This document shows positions 6,418 through 13,396 of a stretch of 15,261 nt of DNA, one piece after another. The notes beneath the pieces were generated by a model, which was not told the origin of the DNA, ran no database searches, and was given only the letters and a program-made list of their open reading frames with translations. The translations under genes and the position numbers were made by a program. This stretch comes from Vulcanimicrobiia bacterium (GTDB taxonomy: Bacteria; Vulcanimicrobiota; Vulcanimicrobiia; Vulcanimicrobiales; Vulcanimicrobiaceae), in assembly GCA_025451135.1 (NCBI GenBank), contig JANWKW010000149.1:1-15261 (forward strand). The letters run 5' to 3'. Numbering within the stretch: position 1 is the stretch's first letter; the number at the start of each line of letters is the position of its first letter.

Positions 6418-7038
6418 ATGGATGGCGCAGCAGTCGGCGGTCTCGCCGTACTCATTCTCTTCGGCGGCCCGATCGCCGCCTGGATCGTCCACCGCGTGTT
6501 CTCCCACGCGGAGTACATGGCGATGATCCGCAGCGGCATGACCCCGCCCCCCGATCCGCGGGCCGCGCGCCGCGCGGCCAAGTACGGCTGGGCGCCCCCG
6601 CCCCAAGCGGGCAGCGCGTGGGCGACACCCCCGCCCCCGCCGACGGCTCCGGTCGCGTACGGCGAATATGCCGGGTACTACGCGCAGCGTCAGCTCCATC
6701 GCGGGATGGTGACGGCGTTCGTCGGTCTGGCGATCCTGATCGGGCTATCGTTCATCAGCCCCGGCCACGTCGGCCCCTGGCTGCTCGGCGGTCTGATCCC
6801 GATGTTCGTGGGCATCGCCCAGATCATCACGGCCGTCCTGGGCGGCGCGCAGCTCGCCGTCCCGACCCCGATCGGCGGCCCGGCTCAAGGCTTCGGCCAG
6901 CCGAGCCAGCCCGGCCCGTTCGGGGGTCAGCCGAATCAGGCGCCGCCCCCGCCCCCGGCGTCGGACGACTACGCCGGCTGGCGGCCGGGCTCGATGCCGA
7001 GCATCGAGAAGCCGGCCCCGCCCCCGGAGAACCGTTAG
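6418..7038 (+). CDS. Proline-rich three-helix membrane protein (DUF6249-like N-terminus)
   Basis: A 206-aa membrane protein. The N-terminal helix (about 6-25, GGLAVLILFGGPIAAWIVH) is followed by SHAEYMAMIRSGM, a pattern seen in DUF6249-type proteins (a helix followed by a basic MAMI-x-x-GM segment). A proline-rich linker (about 42-80) precedes two more helices at about 97-118 and 121-146. The C-terminal tail is low-complexity, rich in Pro, Gly and Gln. The ATG at 6418 lies one base after the preceding stop and has GGAG at 6405-6408. The operon ends in a strong terminator. The function is unknown; co-expression with the ECF-controlled beta-repeat protein suggests an envelope role. Confidence 0.85.
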   Translation: MDGAAVGGLAVLILFGGPIAAWIVHRVFSHAEYMAMIRSGMTPPPDPRAARRAAKYGWAPPPQAGSAWATPPPPPTAPVAYGEYAGYYAQRQLHRGMVTAFVGLAILIGLSFISPGHVGPWLLGGLIPMFVGIAQIITAVLGGAQLAVPTPIGGPAQGFGQPSQPGPFGGQPNQAPPPPPASDDYAGWRPGSMPSIEKPAPPPENR

Positions 7039-7062
7039 TCCGCTCGCTTGCCTCGTTCGTCG

Positions 7063-7108
7063 AAAAAGAAGAACCGCCGGGCCTCGGCCCGGCGGTTCTC
7101 GTTTGTGT
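7063..7108. terminator. Bidirectional intrinsic terminator
   Basis: A very GC-rich hairpin has stem arms 7070-7082 and 7087-7099 (13 perfect base pairs) and a CTCG loop. It is followed on the plus strand by a T-rich tail (TTCTCGTTTGTG), and on the minus strand by TTTTT (the AAAAA at 7063-7067). It ends the plus-strand operon (proline-rich protein) and, from the other side, the 46-aa gene that stops at 7139. Confidence 0.88.
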
Positions 7109-7138
7109 TCGCGGTCGTTTATCGCGGTCGCCGGCCTG

Positions 7139-7279
7139 CTATTTGCAGGAGACGAGAGCCATAGCCCATCCGGCCGCAGTTCTCGTACGGACGAGATAGC
7201 CGTCCGACGTCCGATCGTACACCTGATAGCCCGCTCTCAGCGCGTCGGCTAGGGATTTGAAGACCATGAGACCTGCCAT
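7139..7279 (-). CDS. 46-aa small protein of unknown function
   Basis: A short ORF on the minus strand with unusually good expression signals. A full AAAGGAGG (7295-7288) lies 8 nt before the ATG at 7279, and a sigma70-like promoter lies upstream (-35 TTGCGA, 17 nt, -10 TATAGA at 7338-7310). The protein begins MAGLMVFKSLADALRAGYQV and continues YDRTSDGYLVRTRTAAGWAMALV. This is a small soluble alpha/beta-looking fold with alternating hydrophobic strands. It ends 40 nt before a bidirectional terminator, giving a complete monocistronic unit. I do not recognise the family. An internal ATG at 7267 is a possible alternative start but lacks the ribosome site. Confidence 0.72.
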   Translation of the reverse strand: MAGLMVFKSLADALRAGYQVYDRTSDGYLVRTRTAAGWAMALVSCK

Positions 7280-7295
7280 TTCCGGATCCTCCTTT

Positions 7296-7324
7296 CCGAC
7301 ATTTCCTTGTCTATACTCTATAAC
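7296..7324 (+). promoter_or_regulatory. Candidate promoter of the pyr operon
   Basis: On the plus strand, CCGACA (7296-7301), a 17-nt spacer and TATAAC (7319-7324) give a moderate sigma70 match. It would produce a leader of about 65 nt before pyrK. TATACT at 7312-7317 is a second -10 candidate without a good -35. The site overlaps the opposing promoter of the 46-aa gene. No attenuator or terminator hairpin was seen in the leader. Confidence 0.4.
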
Positions 7325-7338
7325 GGCTTTAGTCGCAA
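7310..7338 (-). promoter_or_regulatory. Sigma70-type promoter for the 46-aa gene
   Basis: On the minus strand, TTGCGA (7338-7333) is followed by 17 nt and TATAGA (7315-7310). Transcription would start near 7303, just upstream of the Shine-Dalgarno sequence of the small gene. The block is clearly more AT-rich than its surroundings. Confidence 0.6.
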
Positions 7339-7397
7339 GAAGGTTCAGTCATTTTTCGCAGATTTTGGTACATATTGTGGCGAAGAGCCGTTCGGAG

Positions 7398-8222
7398 ATG
7401 GAGACGCTTTCGACGCCGGCGCGCGTATTCGCGACCACCGTTGCGGACCGGCGCGCATGCGCGCCCGGCGTCGTCGTGCTTTCGTTAAGCGCGCCCGAGC
7501 TCGGGAGCGTGACGCGGCCGGGGCAGTACGTGATGGCGATCCCGCCCGGCGGCGAGCGAGCCGGGACGGCGCTCGGCATCTACGAGGCCGGCGACGGCGG
7601 GATCTCGCTGCTGTTCTTCGTCACCGGCTCGCGGACGGCGGCGCTGGCCGGACTGCGCCCCGGCGACGCGCTCGATCTGCTCGGCCCGCTCGGCAACGGC
7701 TTCGATCTTTCCGGCGATCCGCGCGACGTCGGCATCGTGGCGGGAGGCGTCGGCATCGCGTCGGTGCTGCTCCCGGCGATCGCGCTGCGGCGGGCCGGCG
7801 CCCGCGTGCGGCTGTACTACGGCGCGCGTTCGGCGGCGCATCTGGTGGAAGCGGAACGCTTCGCCGGCGAGGGCTGCGAACTGCTGCTCGCGACCGACGA
7901 CGGCAGCGCGGGACACCGCGGGTACGTCACCGAGTTGATCGCGCGCGACGACGCGCCCGGGCTGCTGCTCGCGTGCGGGCCGTCGCCGATGCTGCGCGCC
8001 GTCGGGCGGTTGGCGGAAGAACGCGGCCTGCGCGCGCAGCTCTCGCTCGAAGAGACGTTCGCATGCGGCGTCGGCGGATGCTGGGGCTGCGTCGTACCGG
8101 TCGTCCGCGAGAGCGCGCAGGCGCCGAGCTTCCCGCCTGCGTCGGCCGGCGGAAGCGACGTCGTCAACGCCCGCATCTGCAAAGAGGGCCCGGTCTTCTG
8201 GGCGCACGAGCTGCGATGGTAG
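7398..8222 (+). CDS. pyrK: Dihydroorotate dehydrogenase electron-transfer subunit PyrK
   Basis: A 274-aa iron-sulfur flavoprotein that passes electrons from PyrD (class 1B dihydroorotate dehydrogenase) to NAD+. An N-terminal ferredoxin-reductase-like FAD region contains RPGQYVMAIP (40-49). The nucleotide-binding AGGVGIASVLLPA is at 115-127, and the 2Fe-2S cluster site is CGVGGCWGC (223-231) with the fourth ligand C261 in ICKEGPVF, the PyrK signature. Two oddities: the RRPxS-type FAD motif expected after the first strand is not visible (ERAGTALGIYEA instead), and the third and fourth cysteines are separated by 29 residues, longer than usual. The ATG at 7398 is chosen by homology length; GTG at 7377 is an alternative. 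The much longer upstream reading frame crosses the promoter region. The gene overlaps pyrD by 7 nt. Confidence 0.93.
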   Translation: METLSTPARVFATTVADRRACAPGVVVLSLSAPELGSVTRPGQYVMAIPPGGERAGTALGIYEAGDGGISLLFFVTGSRTAALAGLRPGDALDLLGPLGNGFDLSGDPRDVGIVAGGVGIASVLLPAIALRRAGARVRLYYGARSAAHLVEAERFAGEGCELLLATDDGSAGHRGYVTELIARDDAPGLLLACGPSPMLRAVGRLAEERGLRAQLSLEETFACGVGGCWGCVVPVVRESAQAPSFPPASAGGSDVVNARICKEGPVFWAHELRW

Positions 8223-9136
8223 CGCCGGATCTCTCCGTCCGCATCGGACGATTGCAGCTCGCGTATCCGACCTTGATGGGGAGCGGATGCTACGGATCGG
8301 GCGAGGAGTACGCGCCGTTCGCGGATCCGGCCAAGATCGGCGGGGTCGTGCTGAAATCGGTCACGCGCGCGCCCCGCTTGGGCAATCCGGTGCCGCGCCT
8401 GGTGCACACGCCGGCCGGGCTGCTCAACGCGATCGGGCTGCAGAACCCCGGCATCGAGTGGTACCTGCGCCACGACGTCGCCAAGTTCGCGGGCAGGCCG
8501 TACCGCACGATCGGCAGCGTCGCCGGCTTCTCGGTCGAGGATTACGCGTACGTGACGGAGCGGCTGGCGGCGCGGGACGAGATCGAGGCGATCGAGCTCA
8601 ACATCTCGTGCCCGAACGTCGGCCACGAAGGCGAGACGTTCGGCTGCGATCCGGACCTCACGTCGAAGGTGGTGAGTGCCGCGCGCGGCGCGACCGACAA
8701 GACGCTGATCGTCAAACTCTCGCCCAACGTCACCGACATCGCGTCGATCGCGCTCGAAGCGCAGGCGGCCGGCGCGGATGCGCTGGCGGTCGTGAACACC
8801 GTTCGCGGCATGGCGATCGATACGAACACCTGGCGGCCGCGGCTGGGCAACGTCACCGGCGGGCTGTCGGGCCCGGCCATCCGGCCGATCGCGCTGCTCG
8901 CGGTCTACGAGGTCGCGCGCGCGGTGACGATCCCGATCGTCGGCCAGGGCGGCATCGAGACGCTCTCCGACGCGCTCGAGTTCTTCCTGGCCGGCGCGAG
9001 CGCGATCTCGATCGGCACCGCCAACTTCACCGATCCGCGCATCCCCGCGCGCATCGTCGACGGGCTGGCCGCATATCTCTCGGCGCGCGGCTTGGGATCG
9101 CTGCGCGACATCGTCGGAAAGGCGAACCCCGGATGA
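8216..9136 (+). CDS. pyrD: Dihydroorotate dehydrogenase, class 1B catalytic subunit
   Basis: A 306-aa FMN-binding TIM-barrel enzyme oxidising dihydroorotate to orotate in pyrimidine synthesis. Visible motifs are GGVVLKSVT (K47), NAIGLQNPG (71-79), the catalytic loop NISCPNV with C132 (Cys rather than Ser marks class 1), VKLSPNVTD (K167), NTVRGMAID, the FMN phosphate site TGGLSGPAIRP, GQGGI and GASAISIGTANF. Class 1B works with PyrK and NAD+, in agreement with the pyrK gene directly upstream (7-nt overlap). The stop overlaps the pyrF start as ATGA. Confidence 0.96.
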   Translation: MVAPDLSVRIGRLQLAYPTLMGSGCYGSGEEYAPFADPAKIGGVVLKSVTRAPRLGNPVPRLVHTPAGLLNAIGLQNPGIEWYLRHDVAKFAGRPYRTIGSVAGFSVEDYAYVTERLAARDEIEAIELNISCPNVGHEGETFGCDPDLTSKVVSAARGATDKTLIVKLSPNVTDIASIALEAQAAGADALAVVNTVRGMAIDTNTWRPRLGNVTGGLSGPAIRPIALLAVYEVARAVTIPIVGQGGIETLSDALEFFLAGASAISIGTANFTDPRIPARIVDGLAAYLSARGLGSLRDIVGKANPG

Positions 9137-9837
9137 GCCAACTCGTGATCGCGCTCGACGTCGACGAAGCCGCCGCTGCCGAGCGCTTGGTCGATGAGCT
9201 GTACGAGCTCGACCCGATCTTCAAGATCGGCCTCGAGGCGCTCTACGGGTACGGCGATCGTCTGTTCGCGTATTTCGAGGCGCGCGACGTGCGCTATTTC
9301 GTCGACGCGAAATTGCACGACATCCCGAACACGGTCGCGCGCGCGATGCGGCGGCTGGTCCGGCCCGGCGCGCACATCGTCAACGTGCACGCGCTCGGCG
9401 GCGGCGAGATGATGCGCGCCGCGGTCGACGCCGCCCGCGAGCGGGCGGACGAACTGGGCTGCACCCCGCCGCACGTCTTCGCGGTCACGATCCTCACGAG
9501 CATCGCGCCCGAGGATCTGCCCGAGCTCGGCCTGCGAGGCGGACCGGGGGAGAACGCGACCCGCTTGGCCGCTCTGGCGCGCGACGCGGGATGCACCGGC
9601 GTCGTCTGCAGCGCGCACGAGGTCCGCGACCTCAAGGCGTTCTTCGGCGGCGACTTCCTGACGCTCACCCCGGGCATTCGCCCGCGGGGGAGCGCGCACG
9701 GCGACCAGAAACGCGTCGTGACCCCGGCCGAGGCGGTGGCGGCGGGGTCCGACTATCTGGTGGTCGGCCGGCCGATCACGAACGCGGCAAATCCGTGGGC
9801 CGCGGCGAAGGCCATCCTCGACGAGATGAAAGCATGA
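9133..9837 (+). CDS. pyrF: Orotidine-5'-phosphate decarboxylase
   Basis: A 234-aa enzyme converting OMP to UMP. The first strand is LVIALDVDEA, the substrate Lys is in FKIGLE, and the catalytic charged network VDAKLHDIPNT (D58, K60, D63) is intact. The phosphate-binding strands TPGIRP and DYLVVGRPIT are present near the C-terminus. The length is normal for the short bacterial type. It starts in an ATGA overlap with pyrD and ends in an ATGA overlap with pyrE, so the four pyr genes are translationally linked. Confidence 0.97.
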   Translation: MSQLVIALDVDEAAAAERLVDELYELDPIFKIGLEALYGYGDRLFAYFEARDVRYFVDAKLHDIPNTVARAMRRLVRPGAHIVNVHALGGGEMMRAAVDAARERADELGCTPPHVFAVTILTSIAPEDLPELGLRGGPGENATRLAALARDAGCTGVVCSAHEVRDLKAFFGGDFLTLTPGIRPRGSAHGDQKRVVTPAEAVAAGSDYLVVGRPITNAANPWAAAKAILDEMKA

Positions 9838-10403
9838 TCGATCAGCACAGTTTGGAGAAGACGCTGCACGACCGCGGCGCGCTCTTGCACGGCCACTTCC
9901 GGCTCTCGAGCGGGCGTCACAGCGACCGCTTCATACAGAAGTTCCGCATCCTCGAAGACCCGCGCCTGGTCGAGCCGATCGCGCGCGCGTTGGCCGAGCA
10001 TTTCCGCCCGTCGGATCCGACCGTGGTGGTGAGCGCGGCGGTCGGCGGCATCATCTTGAGCTACGAAGTCGCCCGCGCGCTCGGCGTCAAGGGCATCTTC
10101 GTCGAGAAGGAAGGCGGCGTGCCGACCCTGCGCCGCGGGTTCGCGGTGACGCCGCAAGATCGCGTGCTGATCGTCGAGGACGTGATCACGACCGGCGGTT
10201 CGGTCCGCGAGGTGTTGAGCGTCGTCCGCGCGGCCGGTGCGCGGATCGTCGGGGTCGGCGCGATCGTGGTGCGCGGCGACGCGGATTTCGGCGTGCCGTT
10301 CACGGCCATGCTCGACCTACCGATCGTCTCCTACGACGCCGCCGACTGTCCGCAATGCAAGACCGGCGAACCGCTCGACGACCCCGGCTCGCGGAGGGCT
10401 TGA
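9834..10403 (+). CDS. pyrE: Orotate phosphoribosyltransferase
   Basis: A 189-aa type I phosphoribosyltransferase joining orotate and PRPP to form OMP. Recognisable are the N-terminal HFRLSSGRHSDRFIQK substrate region (21-36), the SAAVGGI segment (67-73), the flexible basic loop around EKEGGVPTLRRGF (91-103) and the PRPP signature VLIVEDVITTGGSV (111-124). A CPQC pair close to the C-terminus is seen in several bacterial PyrE proteins. It overlaps pyrF by 4 nt; hisC follows 7 nt later. Confidence 0.96.
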   Translation: MIDQHSLEKTLHDRGALLHGHFRLSSGRHSDRFIQKFRILEDPRLVEPIARALAEHFRPSDPTVVVSAAVGGIILSYEVARALGVKGIFVEKEGGVPTLRRGFAVTPQDRVLIVEDVITTGGSVREVLSVVRAAGARIVGVGAIVVRGDADFGVPFTAMLDLPIVSYDAADCPQCKTGEPLDDPGSRRA

Positions 10404-10410
10404 GCGCGGC

Positions 10411-11499
10411 ATGAGCCGGCCGAGCCTTGCCAAGATCGCGCCGTACGTCCCGGGTACGTCGATCGAAGAAGTCCGCCGCAAGCTCGGGCTCGAACGGATC
10501 GTCAAGCTCGCGTCGAACGAGAACCCGCTGGGAAGCTCGCCCAAAGCGATGGCCGCCCTCGGCTCGATCGACCGGCTGCATCTCTATTTCGACGACGCCC
10601 ATACCGAGCTGCGCGAGCGTCTCGCGGCGCCGTACGGGTTGAAGGCCGAGAACGTGGTGCTCGGTCACGGCAGCAACGAACTGGTCAACATCGCGGCCGA
10701 GATGCTGCTCGAAGCGGGCGACGAAGCCGTGATGGCGGCGCCGTCGTTCTCGCTCTATCGCCTGGTGACCGCGCTGCAGGGCGCGACGCCGGTCGAGGTG
10801 CCGTTGCGCGCCTACGCGCACGACCCGGACGCGATGCTGGCGGCGGTCGGCCCGCGCACCAAGATGGTCTTCGTCTGCGACCCCAACAATCCGACCGGCA
10901 CCGCGCTCTCGGCCGATGCGTGGGAGCGCTTCCTGGAGCGTCTGCCGGCATCGGTGACTCTGGTGATCGATCAGGCATACCGCGAATACATGGACGCCGG
11001 CGGCGTCGACGCGGTGCCGGTCGTCTCGCGACGTCCCAACACGCTAGTGCTGCGCACGATGTCGAAGATCTACGGGCTCGCCTCGCTGCGCTTCGGCTAC
11101 GGCTTCGCCGACGCCGAGACGATCGGCTGGCTCGATCGCGTCCGCCTGCCGTTCAACGTCTCGCGCCCGGCCGCGCTGGGCGCCGCCGGCGCGCTCGAGG
11201 ACGCCGCCTTCGTGGCGCGCAGCGTCGAGGCCAACGGGCGCGGCAAGGCGTATCTGAGCGCGGAGTACGCACGCTTGGGCTTACGGATGATCCCGACCCA
11301 GGCGAACTTCTACGCCGTCGAGGTGCCGTGCCCGGCGACGCGCGCCTACGACGATCTGCTCGCGCGCGGCATCATCGTGCGCTCCGGCGACGCGCTCCAT
11401 CTGCCCGGGCACCTGCGCATCACGATCGGGACCGAGGACGAGAACCGGATGCTGATCGGGGCGATCGAGGAACTGCTGCCGCAGTGGCGAGCGGCCTGA
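10411..11499 (+). CDS. hisC: Histidinol-phosphate aminotransferase-like PLP enzyme
   Basis: A 362-aa fold-type I aminotransferase of the HisC family. Visible are the N-terminal LASNENPLGSSP (33-44), GHGSNELVN (85-93), the DPNNPTGT loop (157-164), D187 in VIDQAYREY that contacts the pyridine nitrogen, the PLP lysine K219 in TMSKIYGLASLRFGYG, and R227. The C-terminal HLRITIGTEDENRMLI is typical of HisC. The family catalyses histidinol-phosphate/imidazole-acetol-phosphate transamination; some members act on aromatic amino acids, and no other his gene is in view. GGAGGG at 10393-10398 lies 12 nt before the ATG. It sits 7 nt after pyrE and its end overlaps the GNAT gene by 16 nt, so it is in the pyr operon. 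Confidence 0.88.
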   Translation: MSRPSLAKIAPYVPGTSIEEVRRKLGLERIVKLASNENPLGSSPKAMAALGSIDRLHLYFDDAHTELRERLAAPYGLKAENVVLGHGSNELVNIAAEMLLEAGDEAVMAAPSFSLYRLVTALQGATPVEVPLRAYAHDPDAMLAAVGPRTKMVFVCDPNNPTGTALSADAWERFLERLPASVTLVIDQAYREYMDAGGVDAVPVVSRRPNTLVLRTMSKIYGLASLRFGYGFADAETIGWLDRVRLPFNVSRPAALGAAGALEDAAFVARSVEANGRGKAYLSAEYARLGLRMIPTQANFYAVEVPCPATRAYDDLLARGIIVRSGDALHLPGHLRITIGTEDENRMLIGAIEELLPQWRAA

Positions 11500-11951
11500 C
11501 GGTCCGGCCGGCCCTGGCGGCCGATCGCGCCTTCATCGAAGAGCTCGGCACGCGCACGCTCGGATCGAGCGTCGCGACCTTTCGGCGCGCGCCCGAGGCG
11601 ATGGTCCGCGTCAGCTACGAACGCCTGCTCGAGATCGTCTTCGGTCAATCGCACGTCGGGCTGATCGCGGAGCGCGACGGGATCCCGGTCGGCTTTCTGC
11701 TGATGCTCGACGAACTGCCCGACGAAGTGACCGCGATGCCCCAAGGCTTCATCGCCTATACGGCCGTCGAACCGGGCGCGCGCCGCGCCGGCGTGGGCCG
11801 CGCCCTTCTGGATGCGGCCGAAGATGCGGCCCGGAAGCGGGCTTTGCCCTACATGGGACTAATGGTCACCGAGGAGAACGCCGCCGCGCGAGCGCTCTAC
11901 GAAGGTGCCGGCTACAGAACGGAGCGACGGTTGCTGTGCAAGGAACTGTGA
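11484..11951 (+). CDS. GNAT family N-acetyltransferase
   Basis: A 155-aa acetyltransferase. The acetyl-CoA loop RRAGVGRALLDAA is at 100-112, following the strand AYTAVEPGA, and the C-terminal motif B ENAAARALYEGAGYRTERR (131-149) is well conserved. The sequence resembles RimI-like proteins, but the acceptor is not predictable. The start is a GTG with GAGGAA at 11467-11472; it overlaps hisC by 16 nt. The longer frame upstream is an arginine-rich shadow of hisC. It is unrelated in detail to the GNAT at 802-1227. Confidence 0.88.
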   Translation: MASGLTVRPALAADRAFIEELGTRTLGSSVATFRRAPEAMVRVSYERLLEIVFGQSHVGLIAERDGIPVGFLLMLDELPDEVTAMPQGFIAYTAVEPGARRAGVGRALLDAAEDAARKRALPYMGLMVTEENAAARALYEGAGYRTERRLLCKEL

Positions 11952-13024
11952 ACGCCATCGATTGGCGACGCGTCTTCCGGATCGCGGGCGTCGTCCTGGT
12001 CGTCCTGGCCGCGCTCTGGTTCGCGTCGCTGATCCCCAAGACCATCGCGCTCTTCCTGATCGCCGCGTTCATCGCGTTCGGCATCCAGCCGCTGGTCGTC
12101 AAGCTCCAGGAACGCAAAGTGCCGCGGTTGGCCGCGATCGCCATCGTGTTCACCCTGCTGATCGTGCTGCTCGTGCTGGGGCTGCTCTTCATCGTGCCGC
12201 TGACGGTCGATCAGGTCAGCTCGCTCGCGACCAACGCGCCGTCCTATCTGTCGAACGCCCAGGGCTGGCTGGCTGACGGCGAGGCCTGGCTGCGGGAACG
12301 TTTCCCGAGTCTGAACATCCCCGCGAACGTCTTCGACGTCAAGCCCTCCGGAGCCAACGTGGGCGCGCTCGTGACCGGGATGCTGGCGAACGCGACGGCG
12401 ATCCTGGGGAACGTGTTCTACTCGCTGCTGATCGCCTTCTCGGCGTTGATCCTCTCGATCTTCTTCCTGACCAACGACCACCAGATCGCCGAGAGCTTCG
12501 CCTCGATGTTCCCGGAGAAGCGGCGCGCGACCGCGCGCAAGCTCTCCGCCGAGATCACCCAGCTCTTCGGCTCCTACATCTCGGGCCAGATCATCGTCAG
12601 CACGATCACCGGCGTCGTGGTCGCGCTGCTCAGCTGGGCGGTCGGCTTCAAGTTCGCGCTGCTGCTCGGCATCATCACGGTCGTTGCCTACTCGATCCCG
12701 ATCTTCGGAATGCTGATCGCGCAGGTCGTCGCGCTGATCCTGTGCGCGCCGCAGGGCCTGGGCTGCGTGCTCTGGGTGCAGGCGATCATGTTCGGCATGG
12801 CCCGCATCAGCGACAACATCCTGGTGCCCAAGATCATGGGAGACTCGGTCGGCGTCTCGCCGATCGGCGTGATGTTCGCGGTCTTCGCCGGCGGCGAGCT
12901 GTTCGGTCTGCCCGGGCTGCTGCTCGGCATCCCGGCGGCCGCGCTGATCAAGATCCTGTGGCGCTACTTCGTGACGCCGTGGCTGCACCGCCAGATGGAC
13001 GGACCCGCAGCCGGCCAACCGTGA
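11936..13024 (+). CDS. AI-2E family membrane transporter
   Basis: A 362-aa polytopic inner-membrane protein of the AI-2E (YdiK/PerM/TqsA) family. Two N-terminal helix pairs (about 17-50 and 65-88) precede a polar extracytoplasmic segment (about 90-150). Then come the conserved SYISGQIIVSTITG, a long hydrophobic block with AYSIPIFGMLI, and the family C-terminus DNILVPKIMGDSVGVSPIGVMFAVFAGGELFGLPGLLLGIPAAA. The family name comes from one member; others export different small molecules or ions, so the substrate is unknown. GTG at 11936 has GGAG 11 nt upstream. GTG at 11948 gives a GTGA overlap with the preceding stop, matching other junctions here, and is an equally good start. Confidence 0.93.
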   Translation: MQGTVNAIDWRRVFRIAGVVLVVLAALWFASLIPKTIALFLIAAFIAFGIQPLVVKLQERKVPRLAAIAIVFTLLIVLLVLGLLFIVPLTVDQVSSLATNAPSYLSNAQGWLADGEAWLRERFPSLNIPANVFDVKPSGANVGALVTGMLANATAILGNVFYSLLIAFSALILSIFFLTNDHQIAESFASMFPEKRRATARKLSAEITQLFGSYISGQIIVSTITGVVVALLSWAVGFKFALLLGIITVVAYSIPIFGMLIAQVVALILCAPQGLGCVLWVQAIMFGMARISDNILVPKIMGDSVGVSPIGVMFAVFAGGELFGLPGLLLGIPAAALIKILWRYFVTPWLHRQMDGPAAGQP

Positions 13025-13308
13025 AGTTCGTGAGCGAGGCCGTCGTGCCGCAAGGCGAGTTCGACGGCAGCGCGGTCGCGAATGGCGAGCCGGCGCTGCC
13101 GACCTCGTTCGCGTGGCATAGCGAGATCCTCACGATCGCGGCGGTGCGGTCGACGCGGCGGGGCCTCAAGGAAGATCGCGGCGACGTGTATCTCAAGCGG
13201 CATTACTACGAGGTCGAGCTGGCCGATGGGCGAACGGCGACGTTCTATATCGATCGCCAGGCGAAGCCGGGGCGGCCGCGCTGGTGGCTGTACACCATTT
13301 CGGCCTAG
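13021..13308 (+). CDS. DUF6504-like small protein
   Basis: A 95-aa soluble protein starting with GTG in a GTGA overlap with the transporter gene. The order FVSEAVV, PTSFAWHSEILTIAAV, YYEVELADGRTATFYID and WWLYTI matches the strand pattern of DUF6504-type proteins (FVSEP, then FxWRGxxYxVxxV, then the YYxVxxxDG strand and terminal WxLY). The function of that family is not known. The TAG stop lies in the first bases of the inverted-repeat element that follows. It is the last gene of the pyr operon. Confidence 0.78.
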   Translation: MKFVSEAVVPQGEFDGSAVANGEPALPTSFAWHSEILTIAAVRSTRRGLKEDRGDVYLKRHYYEVELADGRTATFYIDRQAKPGRPRWWLYTISA

Positions 13309-13341
13309 CGATATTCTGACGGCCTCCGAGGGTGTGCGTTC
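13306..13341 (+). repeat. Left terminal inverted repeat
   Basis: A 36-nt arm beginning TAGCGATATTCTGA and ending GAGGGTGTGCGTTC. It pairs with 13460-13495 at 34/36 positions. It begins inside the stop codon of the DUF6504-like gene. Confidence 0.8.
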
Positions 13342-13346
13342 ACGCT

Positions 13347-13396
13347 CGGACGTTCGTCGCGGCCCCTCCCGGGCCGCTCCTACTCGTCCGTTTTTT
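13347..13396 (+). terminator. Hairpin followed by T6, terminator of the pyr operon
   Basis: An outer stem CGGACG (13347-13352) / CGTCCG (13385-13390) encloses an inner stem GCGGCCC / GGGCCGC (13358-13364 / 13370-13376). TTTTTT (13391-13396) follows at once. This is the intrinsic-terminator layout for plus-strand transcripts leaving the DUF6504-like gene. It lies within the inverted-repeat element. Confidence 0.7.

Noticed and set aside
7257..7397. N-terminal extension of PyrK back to 7257
   Set aside because: It crosses the AT-rich promoter island and the opposing 46-aa gene, and PyrK homologues begin near the ATG at 7398.
11936..13024. Quorum-sensing autoinducer-2 exporter
   Set aside because: The AI-2E family name does not establish the substrate, and no luxS or AI-2 receptor gene is present in the window.
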